Source: Aerococcus viridans
GTDB lineage: Bacteria; Bacillota; Bacilli; Lactobacillales; Aerococcaceae
Direction of reading: 5' to 3'
NCBI RefSeq assembly: GCF_002871935.1
Contig: NZ_PNHQ01000018.1
Span: 1-43,685 of the forward strand
DNA: 43,685 nucleotides
Below the pieces are notes generated by a model. It searched no databases. It saw nothing but the letters and a program-made list of their open reading frames with translations, and was not told where the DNA came from. Positions 26,284 through 32,620 of the stretch are shown in pieces. Every line of letters starts with the position of its first letter. Position 1 is the stretch's first letter. A program made the position numbers and the translations under genes.

Positions 26284-28446
26284 TTGGATCAAGGTGATCA
26301 AAATAAACAATCAAAGCAAGCTCATGAGGGATCTGATGATCAAGATCAACTAAAAAGACGTGCACCCATATGGGGTACCTTTTTAAACCGTTTGAATGTA
26401 ATGATGATAGGTATTTTTGTTCTTTTCAGTATACTTATTTTACGATTATCTTACTTACAACTCGTTAAAGGAGATATGTTTTCTGATTTGGTGAACGCAA
26501 CAGAAACGAGGATAGTGAAGGAATCGGTACCTCGAGGTCTCATTATTGATGCTAAAGGGGAGTTGATGGTGTCTAATGAAGCACTGCCAGCGATTTCTTA
26601 TACACGGGGGCAAGATACGTCAGGAGAAGACATTGCTAAGACGGCACAAAACCTAGCGAAATATATCACTGTTGATTTTGAAGATGTTTCAGAACGCGAC
26701 TTAAAAGATTATTTTGTAGCGGCCAACACAGAGGTCATTAATGAACGCTTAACTGATGAGGAAGAATCTGCTGCAGATGACGAAATCTATGACATCCAAG
26801 TGAGTAAGGTTTCTGATGATGACTTGAATAATATGAGTGATGAAGATAAAGAAGCGGCAGCTATTTTCGCTAAAATGAATGCAGCATCGTCACTTTCAAC
26901 TGTCATGATTAAAAATGATGGGGTAACTACTGAAGAAACAGCCATTGTAGCAGAACATTCAACAGAACTACCTGGTGTTAATGTAACTACCGACTGGAAA
27001 CGTACATATCCGCAAGACTCATTGCTACGCTCATTACTTGGAAGTGTGTCTTCAACTGAAGAAGGAATTCCTAGTGATCAAAGGGACTACTACCTTGCTA
27101 AGGGCTATGCCTTAAATGACAGGGTTGGAGAATCATATATTGAAGAAGAATATGAAGAGGCCCTACGCGGTTCGAAAACAACCTATGAAACTGAAGTCAG
27201 TCAAGAAGGTGAAATTATAAATTCTGAACAGACTTATGCGGGCGAAATGGGGAATACGGTTCAGTTGACCATTGATTCTGAGTATCAAGCTGAGTTAGAA
27301 GCTTATGCAACACAATATTTAAAATCGGCCACGACAGAAGCCAACAATTCTATCTATATTGTTGTTTCAGATCCCGATACCGGTGCTATTATAGCCTTAG
27401 TTGGTAAGAAGAAAGACGATAATGGTGAAATTGTTGATGATGCTTTAGGAACGATTTCGAACGTATTTCCATCTGGTTCTGTTGTAAAACCGGCAACTAT
27501 AGCGGCAGGTTATGGTGAAGGACTCTTGGAAGTTGGTTCTGACAATGAAATCACTGATGAGCCGATGTATTTCTCTGGTACACCTGTTAAAGCTTCATGG
27601 TGGTTTACATCTGGAAATGATTCCGCACCAAGGGTATTAACTGATAAACAAGCCTTAGCGCAATCATCTAACGCTTACATGATTAAATTGGCAATGGCCA
27701 TGGGTGGTGTAAACTATTACGAACCATATATGGACCTATCTGGACTAGATACTGATGCTGTCTACAATACATTACGTAGCTACTATGCTGAATTTGGTTT
27801 AGGCGTATCGACAGGTATTGACTTGGAAAATGAGGCAACTGGTTTAATCGGAGAAGATACTGGTGACCCAGGTAACTCACTTGACTTAGCTTTTGGTCAG
27901 TTTGATACTTATTCACCAATTCAATTGAATCAGTATATCTCAACTATCGCTAATGGCGGTACTCGCTATGCCTTACATGTGCTAGATAAAATTATTGCAC
28001 CAACGGAAGATGAAAAAACTGCGGCTGATGGGGCAACAGTTTATGAATATGAACCAAAAGTATTAAATGAATTATCTATTTCAGACGATATGCTTAAAGA
28101 AGTGCAAGAAGGTATTTGGTCTGTCGTCCATACTTCGACTGGCATAGGAAATGCTATTTTTGCGAATTTCCCAATTGAGGTAGCAGGTAAGTCTGGTACA
28201 GCCACTGTTTCTGATACACTAGAAAACTCTACTTGGGCAGGTTGGGCACCGTATGACGATCCGGAAATTGCAGTGTCTATTGTGATCCCGGGAACGACAC
28301 CAAATGTGTCTGTATCTGCGCAAGCAGCGGCACCAAATGTGTTAGGTTTATATTATAATATTGGAGAATATCAAAATAAAATCGCTGACCAGTTAGCTGA
28401 GAATGCGGAAGCATCAGCAGAAGAAGCCGAAGCTTTAGAAGAGTAG
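26284..28446 (+). CDS. Class B penicillin-binding protein (PBP2 transpeptidase)
   Basis: Peptidoglycan D,D-transpeptidase for cell elongation, anchored by one helix near residues 35-60. TTG 26284 is preferred (TAGGTG five bases upstream); an earlier TTG at 26266 is in frame but has a poorer site. The product has 720 residues. A dimerisation domain (about 65-340) begins with ESVPRGLIIDAKG. The transpeptidase domain holds the active-site triad: S399-V-V-K402, S461-S-N463 and K636-S-G638. No PASTA repeats are present, and the end is acidic Ala/Glu-rich. Gene order (PBP, rpmG, rhomboid, cyclo-ligase, glucokinase) matches the Bacillus pbpA region, so it is probably the PBP2A/PBP2b equivalent. Confidence 0.92.
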   Translation: MDQGDQNKQSKQAHEGSDDQDQLKRRAPIWGTFLNRLNVMMIGIFVLFSILILRLSYLQLVKGDMFSDLVNATETRIVKESVPRGLIIDAKGELMVSNEALPAISYTRGQDTSGEDIAKTAQNLAKYITVDFEDVSERDLKDYFVAANTEVINERLTDEEESAADDEIYDIQVSKVSDDDLNNMSDEDKEAAAIFAKMNAASSLSTVMIKNDGVTTEETAIVAEHSTELPGVNVTTDWKRTYPQDSLLRSLLGSVSSTEEGIPSDQRDYYLAKGYALNDRVGESYIEEEYEEALRGSKTTYETEVSQEGEIINSEQTYAGEMGNTVQLTIDSEYQAELEAYATQYLKSATTEANNSIYIVVSDPDTGAIIALVGKKKDDNGEIVDDALGTISNVFPSGSVVKPATIAAGYGEGLLEVGSDNEITDEPMYFSGTPVKASWWFTSGNDSAPRVLTDKQALAQSSNAYMIKLAMAMGGVNYYEPYMDLSGLDTDAVYNTLRSYYAEFGLGVSTGIDLENEATGLIGEDTGDPGNSLDLAFGQFDTYSPIQLNQYISTIANGGTRYALHVLDKIIAPTEDEKTAADGATVYEYEPKVLNELSISDDMLKEVQEGIWSVVHTSTGIGNAIFANFPIEVAGKSGTATVSDTLENSTWAGWAPYDDPEIAVSIVIPGTTPNVSVSAQAAAPNVLGLYYNIGEYQNKIADQLAENAEASAEEAEALEE

Positions 28447-28462
28447 AAAGTGTGCTTGGTAT

Positions 28463-28484
28463 AAGTTGCTAGCAATAGCGACTT
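28463..28484 (+). other. Hairpin with GCAA tetraloop after the PBP gene
   Basis: AAGTTGCTA (28463-28471) pairs with TAGCGACTT (28476-28484), with one T-G pair, over a GCAA (GNRA-type) loop. No T run follows, so it looks more like an mRNA 3'-end stabiliser or a processing site than a terminator. Confidence 0.45.
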
Positions 28485-28534
28485 GTACTTAGACCTATGA
28501 ATACTTGGCATCATTTTATGACGGCTAAAAAAAA

Positions 28535-28564
28535 TTGGCATATAAGTTTAGGTTATGGTATAAT
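28535..28564 (+). promoter_or_regulatory. rpmG promoter
   Basis: TTGGCA (28535-28540), an 18-bp spacer, TATAAT (28559-28564). Confidence 0.75.
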
Positions 28565-28622
28565 ACTCGAGTATGGTTACTGTATATCAGTTAATAATTT
28601 TATTGTATTGGAGGGGTATCAC

Positions 28623-28775
28623 ATGCGTGTGAACATTATTTTAGAAAACACTGAATTAAAAGGTGAACGTGTTTACTTAACAGAAAAAAACCGTCGCAAC
28701 AATCCAGACCGTTTAGAATTAAAAAAATATAGTCCAAAATTACGTAAAGTTTGTGTCTTCAAAGAGGTAAAATAA
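28623..28775 (+). CDS. rpmG: 50S ribosomal protein L33, zinc-free type
   Basis: Small basic protein of the large ribosomal subunit near the E site. It has 50 residues with the start at ATG 28623 after GGAGGGG; longer upstream open frame has no such site. The family core [21 protein letters not shown] is clear. Both CxxC zinc knuckles of the C+ form are absent, leaving only one Cys (in KVCVFKE), so it is a C-minus paralogue. In Firmicutes such copies can replace the zinc form during zinc shortage; no Zur operator was recognised here. Its own promoter and terminator are visible. Confidence 0.94.
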   Translation: MRVNIILENTELKGERVYLTEKNRRNNPDRLELKKYSPKLRKVCVFKEVK

Positions 28776-28840
28776 GCTGATGCATTTTAGCTAACTGACT
28801 CGGTAACAACACAAAATAATAAATACGTATTTACTATTGG

Positions 28841-28884
28841 GGGACCTGTATGAACGCCTAGGTGTTTGTGCAGGCCCTTTTTTG
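28841..28884 (+). terminator. Intrinsic terminator of rpmG
   Basis: GGGACCTG pairs with CAGGCCC (28871-28877) with one bulged A, then T6. The loop holds a near-palindrome, AACGCCTAGGTGTT. Confidence 0.8.
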
Positions 28885-28935
28885 TAGCAAATAATATAAA
28901 TCATGTATAAGCTTTTCTTTTATCTGATGGGCATT

Positions 28936-28965
28936 TTGTGATTATATAGAAAATTAGGGTATAAT
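28936..28965 (+). promoter_or_regulatory. Promoter of the rhomboid / cyclo-ligase unit
   Basis: TTGTGA (28936-28941), an 18-bp spacer, TATAAT (28960-28965). Confidence 0.6.
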
Positions 28966-29003
28966 ATATAAAAATACGCAAGTTGATTAAAGAGAGGTTA
29001 TTT

Positions 29004-29675
29004 ATGTCTACTAGAAAACCGTATGTTACATATACTTTATTAGGAATTCAAATCGTTTTATTTATGCTGATGACATTTATGGGTGGATCTGAAAGTTCTA
29101 CCACTTTACTATTGTTCGGTGCGAAGTTTAATCCATTAATCGCAGCAGGTCAATATTGGCGCTTGATTACACCTATCTTCTTACATATCGGTGTCGTCCA
29201 TTTATTAATCAATTCAGTTACCTTGTATTATTTAGGCAGTATGACGGAGAATATCCTTGGACATTGGCGCTATCTAGTGATCTATTTAAGTGCTGGGTTG
29301 ATGGGAAATTTATTTTCTTACCAATTTTCACAAAATATTTCAGCGGGTGCATCGACTGCCTTGTTCGGTTTATTTGCTGTTTTTCTAGCGCTCAGAAACC
29401 TCTTTCCAAGAAACTATTATATTCAAAATATTGGCTCTCAGTATTTAATGCTAGTTGTCATGAACTTGGTATTTGGTTTTCTAGGATCTGGTATTGATAT
29501 ATGGGGGCATATCGGTGGTTTAGTTGGTGGTTTCTTAATGACGATGGCTTTAGTTCAAGGGGACGGGCAAGATAAACGTTGGATGCAACGAATTGGTTCA
29601 GCTGTGAGTTATATTGTTATTGCTATTTTTATTTTAGTTAATCATGGCACGTTCAATACTTTATTTGGTGGGTAG
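29004..29675 (+). CDS. Rhomboid-family intramembrane serine protease
   Basis: Membrane protease that cleaves helices inside the bilayer, 223 residues with six hydrophobic segments. The start at ATG 29004 follows AAAGAGAGG; an upstream TTG is ignored. The family pattern is present: HIGVVHLLINSVTLYYLGS (oxyanion-region helix), catalytic Ser in SAGASTALFGLF (GxS motif, here GAST rather than the common GASG), and catalytic His in WGHIGGLVGGF. It lacks the long cytosolic N-domain and TPR tail of Bacillus GluP/YqgP, so it is a minimal core. The next gene's ribosome site overlaps its stop codon, so translation is coupled. Confidence 0.92.
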   Translation: MSTRKPYVTYTLLGIQIVLFMLMTFMGGSESSTTLLLFGAKFNPLIAAGQYWRLITPIFLHIGVVHLLINSVTLYYLGSMTENILGHWRYLVIYLSAGLMGNLFSYQFSQNISAGASTALFGLFAVFLALRNLFPRNYYIQNIGSQYLMLVVMNLVFGFLGSGIDIWGHIGGLVGGFLMTMALVQGDGQDKRWMQRIGSAVSYIVIAIFILVNHGTFNTLFGG

Positions 29676-29682
29676 GAGAGCT

Positions 29683-30258
29683 ATGTGGATAGAAGATACA
29701 AAAGAACTATTAGATAAGTCAATCATTCGTGACCGGATATTTAAATATTGGCGCGAGTTAACGGATGCTGAACGAATTGGCTTACAAGCGGATATATATG
29801 CCCAATTATTTACTAATGAAACCTTTATTCAAGCAAGAACTATTGCGACAACCATTGCCCATACTGGTGAGATTGATACCAAACCTATTATTGATTACGC
29901 CTTAACTATTGGAAAAGACATATATGTACCTAAAACTTATCCTAAACGCCAAATGGCATTTGCTAAATATCAGGGGATGGATGTTTTGGAAAAGACTAAA
30001 TTTGGTATCTATGAACCCACAGCAGATGCTGAATTTATCGATAAAGCGACAATTGATTTAATGATAGTGCCAGGTTTATTTTTTAGACCAGATGGTTATC
30101 GTGTAGGCCATGGTGGTGGGTTTTATGATATTTTCTTAGCGGATTATCCAGGAAACAAGATCAGCTTAGCGTTTCCAGGTATGGTATCTGACCGTGTGAC
30201 CTTTGAAATTGATGATTTTGATATTCCAGTTGACGAAATTATTGTTGGCTATATATAA
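29683..30258 (+). CDS. 5-formyltetrahydrofolate cyclo-ligase
   Basis: Converts 5-formyl-THF to 5,10-methenyl-THF with ATP, returning stored folate to the one-carbon pool. The start at ATG 29683 is supported by TAGGAGAG, which overlaps the rhomboid stop; an earlier ATG lies inside the rhomboid gene. The product has 191 residues. An N-terminal basic helical segment (IRDRIFKYWREL) is followed by the YVPKTYPKRQMAFAKY region, GIYEPTAD, DLMIVPGLFF and the C-terminal nucleotide-binding GHGGGFYDIFL. It corresponds to Bacillus YqgN in the same gene neighbourhood. It acts in the same pathway as folC and fhs downstream. Confidence 0.93.
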   Translation: MWIEDTKELLDKSIIRDRIFKYWRELTDAERIGLQADIYAQLFTNETFIQARTIATTIAHTGEIDTKPIIDYALTIGKDIYVPKTYPKRQMAFAKYQGMDVLEKTKFGIYEPTADAEFIDKATIDLMIVPGLFFRPDGYRVGHGGGFYDIFLADYPGNKISLAFPGMVSDRVTFEIDDFDIPVDEIIVGYI

Positions 30259-30361
30259 AAATAATGCAACCGGTATCATTTTTATGTAAAAGCCTAATCA
30301 TTTGAGTTAAAGTCTGATAAAATAGAGTTATATAACTAAGAGATAAGAGGGAGCTATAATA

Positions 30362-31330
30362 ATGAGTAAGAAAATATTCGGTATCGACCTTGGTGGTACG
30401 TCCATTAAATTATCAGTTGTTTCAATAGAAGGCGAAATTATTGATAAATGGTCAGTGCCCACAGATATTAAAGAAGATGGCCAACACATTATTCCAGATT
30501 TGATTCGTGCAATTGAAGATAAAATGGCAGAGAACAGTTGGACTAACGAAGATATTTTAGGAATTGGTATGGGGTCTCCAGGTTTTGTAGATCGAGAAAA
30601 AGGTACGGTTTCTGGTGCCTATAACTTGGCTTGGGTTGAAGAACAACCAGTTGCAGAGCAGATTCGCAACCATTTCAATGCAGATTGGCCAATTTTGATT
30701 GAAAATGATGCCAATGTTGCTGCCTTAGGTGAGCAATGGAAGGGTGCTGGTGACCACGCAGATAACGTTGTTTTAGTCACTTTAGGTACCGGTGTTGGTG
30801 GTGGTGTAATTGTCAACGACCAGCTAGTTGTTGGGCAAGGTGCCGCTGGAGAAATTGGGCATATGTATGCTAAAGAGGATGGTCGTAAATGTACTTGTGG
30901 TCAACATGGCTGTCTAGAGACTGTAGCATCAGCTTCAGGTATCGTATGGACTGCTGGTGAGTTAGCTTATACAATGGATGATACAGGCTCAGCCATTCAA
31001 GGTAGAATCTTTAATGGTGAACCTGTTACGTCTGAAGACTTGTTTAAAGCTGCTCAGGCTGGGGACCGTTTTGCAGAAGCTGTGGTTGATGAAACTATGG
31101 GACATTTAGGACGTGCATTAGGGCAAGTTGCTGCTGTAACAAATCCACAATATATCTTAATTGGTGGTGGGGTTGCGAACGCAGGACAATACCTATTAGA
31201 TAAGGTAACAGACCACTTCCACAAGTCTGTATACCCTGGTGTTGGACGCACGACTAGTATTCGTCTAGCCACATTAGGTAATGATGCTGGTGTTTACGGT
31301 GCAGCATCACTTGTAATGAAAAATGTTTAA
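30362..31330 (+). CDS. glcK: ROK-family glucokinase
   Basis: Phosphorylates cytoplasmic glucose with ATP to glucose 6-phosphate. The length is 322 residues, typical of the GlcK group. Motifs: phosphate-binding GIDLGGTSIKLSVV at the N terminus, ENDANVAALGEQWKGAG with the catalytic Asp, GTGVGGGVIVN, the ROK zinc motif CTCGQHGCLE, and the adenosine motif ILIGGGVAN. There is no N-terminal HTH, so it is an enzyme rather than a NagC-type repressor. The ribosome site is AAGAGGGAG. The rhodanese-like gene follows after 31 bases. In this order it matches Bacillus glcK-yqgS-like neighbourhoods. Its product feeds Zwf, encoded at 18289. Confidence 0.95.
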   Translation: MSKKIFGIDLGGTSIKLSVVSIEGEIIDKWSVPTDIKEDGQHIIPDLIRAIEDKMAENSWTNEDILGIGMGSPGFVDREKGTVSGAYNLAWVEEQPVAEQIRNHFNADWPILIENDANVAALGEQWKGAGDHADNVVLVTLGTGVGGGVIVNDQLVVGQGAAGEIGHMYAKEDGRKCTCGQHGCLETVASASGIVWTAGELAYTMDDTGSAIQGRIFNGEPVTSEDLFKAAQAGDRFAEAVVDETMGHLGRALGQVAAVTNPQYILIGGGVANAGQYLLDKVTDHFHKSVYPGVGRTTSIRLATLGNDAGVYGAASLVMKNV

Positions 31331-31361
31331 TTCATGTAGTTAGAAGGGAAAAACGACACTT

Positions 31362-31760
31362 ATGATCAACTTTGGTACTGTTTTTTGGATTATTTTAATT
31401 GTCATATTATTGGTTTGGGGAGGTTTCTGGTTATATAGCTTCTTACTGCGTCGCAATAATGCTACAATGATTTCTCAAGAAGATTTCCAACAAACCATGA
31501 AATCAGCACAAATTATTGATATTCGAGAAGCAAACGAATTTAATTCTGCACATATTTTTGGTGCACGTAATGTACCTTATTCTACTTTACAACAAGGGGT
31601 ACCGGGCTTTAGTAAATCAAGTCCAATTTATTTATATGCAGATGTACATAATTTAACTGGTCGTGCGGCGAAAAAATTAAAAGGTGCAGGTTATGATAAA
31701 ATCTATATTTTAAAAGGCGGCCTGAGCGAATGGGAAGGCAAAACAAAACGTCAAGATTAA
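31362..31760 (+). CDS. Membrane-anchored rhodanese-like protein lacking the catalytic cysteine
   Basis: The product has 132 residues: one N-terminal membrane helix (about 7-28) and a rhodanese domain (about 40-128) with IIDIREANEFNSAHIFGARNVPYSTL and ILKGGLSEWEGK. In active rhodaneses the active-site loop begins with Cys after a YLY-like strand; here the strand YLY is followed by Ala93-Asp94 (YLYADVHNLTGRA) and no Cys is present, so sulfurtransferase activity is unlikely. It resembles YqhL-type proteins found beside glucokinase in Firmicutes. It may be a binding or scaffold domain at the membrane (inference). The ribosome site is GAAGGG. Confidence 0.85.
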   Translation: MINFGTVFWIILIVILLVWGGFWLYSFLLRRNNATMISQEDFQQTMKSAQIIDIREANEFNSAHIFGARNVPYSTLQQGVPGFSKSSPIYLYADVHNLTGRAAKKLKGAGYDKIYILKGGLSEWEGKTKRQD

Positions 31761-31772
31761 TACTGTTTGAAA

Positions 31773-31801
31773 AGTCAGGTGCCAAAGAGCCTGGCTTTTT
31801 T
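31773..31801 (+). terminator. Intrinsic terminator after the rhodanese-like gene
   Basis: AGTCAGG (31773-31779) pairs with CCTGGCT (31790-31796), then T6. Confidence 0.8.
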
Positions 31802-31817
31802 GTGGCTCCTTGTTAAA

Positions 31818-31903
31818 GCGAACAATGCTGACTTTTGGAACCCAATTATAAACGTTCTTATATAGTAAAGAGCGGCTGAGATATTTTTGTCCCAGCTTCC
31901 TTT
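31818..31903 (+). repeat. Dispersed structured repeat, copy C (internally deleted)
   Basis: The copy shares CAATGCTGACTTTTGG through CGTTCTTATATAG with copy B at near identity and ends in a decayed version of the GGCTGGGAC hairpin. The left half is missing: GCGAACAAT joins directly to GCTGAC, as if the DNA between the imperfect repeats GAACAAT and GGACAAT of copy B had been deleted. Confidence 0.82.
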
Positions 31904-32032
31904 TTATTTTCATTCATTTCCATTATCCATTGTGCTGAATGTTTACCTTCTGTATCCAAGCAGCCCTTAGGCTGATTGGATAGTAGGGGATTCATTTAAA
32001 TAGCGTTTGTTTGTCATAATCTCCTTGTGTGA
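31904..32032. other. Gene-less spacer
   Basis: No gene, promoter or strong hairpin was recognised in this part of the valS upstream region. Confidence 0.5.
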
Positions 32033-32133
32033 TACGGCACTATTCTTCCAGTTTATGAGCGAGTTGATGCTTTAGCATATACTCGCTTAAATGCGTTAGA
32101 AGTTGTTGAGCTAAGCGGTCTCGCTCACACCCT
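32033..32133 (+). repeat. ~101-bp hairpin unit, copy 1
   Basis: The first 72 bases are nearly identical to 32200-32271 (I see a 1-base shift and single-base changes). It folds as CTTC...GAAG outside, GCGAGT...ACTCGC inside, and ATGCT-TT-AGCAT at the tip. The last 29 bases differ from copy 2 but keep a GAGC...GCTC hairpin and the end CACCCT. Confidence 0.8.
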
Positions 32134-32172
32134 GTGAAGTCGGGTTCGCTTTGGCAGTCCGGTCTCCACTTC

Positions 32173-32212
32173 AGGAATACTTGTAGCAAGTAAACTTGCT
32201 ACGGCATATTCC
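32173..32212 (+). repeat. Two-tier hairpin between the repeat units
   Basis: AGGAATA pairs with TATTCCT as the outer stem, and GTAGCAAGT pairs with ACTTGCTAC over an AA loop as the inner stem. The right side overlaps the start of copy 2. Confidence 0.65.
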
Positions 32213-32300
32213 TTCCAGTTTATGAGCGAGTTGATGCTTTAGCATATACTCGCTCAAATGCGTTAGAAGTTACCTGCCTGAGCGCCAAAGCTCGCACCCT
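32200..32300 (+). repeat. ~101-bp hairpin unit, copy 2
   Basis: Direct repeat of 32033-32133, with the same 72-base hairpin block, then a different 29-base arm with GAGC (32280-32283) and GCTC (32290-32293) and the same ending. It stops 5 bases before the -35 of the valS promoter. Confidence 0.8.
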
Positions 32301-32304
32301 TTTC

Positions 32305-32333
32305 TTGCTTTCTGTTTTTTTCCATGCTATTAT
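32305..32333 (+). promoter_or_regulatory. valS promoter
   Basis: TTGCTT (32305-32310), a 17-bp spacer, TATTAT (32328-32333). Transcription would start near 32340, giving a leader of about 280 bases. Confidence 0.75.
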
Positions 32334-32340
32334 TGGCTAT

Positions 32341-32585
32341 GCAAATAGTTTAAGTAATTGCTGTGAGGTTTATTGTTTTGTCTTTAAGCGAGCTTGTGGT
32401 TGGTGTGAACAGGTAAGACAGTCAATAATGGTTGCATGGTAGGCAAAATGTCACGTTACTTCGGTGCATACCGTTATCATGTTCTTACAATGGAGTAAAA
32501 ATGTAGGTGGTACCGAGCAATGAAATTTGCGCCCTATACTATAATGATCTAACGATAGATGTTTATAGTATAGGGCTTTTATTTT
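32341..32585 (+). promoter_or_regulatory. Valine-specific T-box riboswitch of valS
   Basis: Stem I: TTATTG (32370-32375) with CAATAA, and TGTCTT (32379-32384) with AAGACA (32415-32420). The 3' internal loop starts with GTC (32421-32423) followed by A, a valine specifier codon in the expected place. The distal loop reads GTGGTTGGTGTGAAC, the classic T-box apical pattern. The T-box proper, AGGTGGTACCG (32505-32515), holds TGGT to pair with the tRNA ACCA end. The terminator is GCCCTATACTATA (32530-32542) with TATAGTATAGGGC (32564-32576) and Ts. Uncharged tRNA-Val would favour the antiterminator. Confidence 0.92.
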
Positions 32586-32620
32586 GCCAAAAATAGTAAA
32601 TAAGAAAGAAGGAAGCTTTC

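Noticed and set aside
28497..28622. N-terminal extension of rpmG
   Set aside because: The extension covers the TTGGCA/TATAAT promoter and has no ribosome site; the L33 family starts at the ATG at 28623.
32105..32172. tRNA-like stretch with GGGTTCGC near the hairpin units
   Set aside because: No acceptor or anticodon stems can be formed around it and no CCA-compatible end is present.
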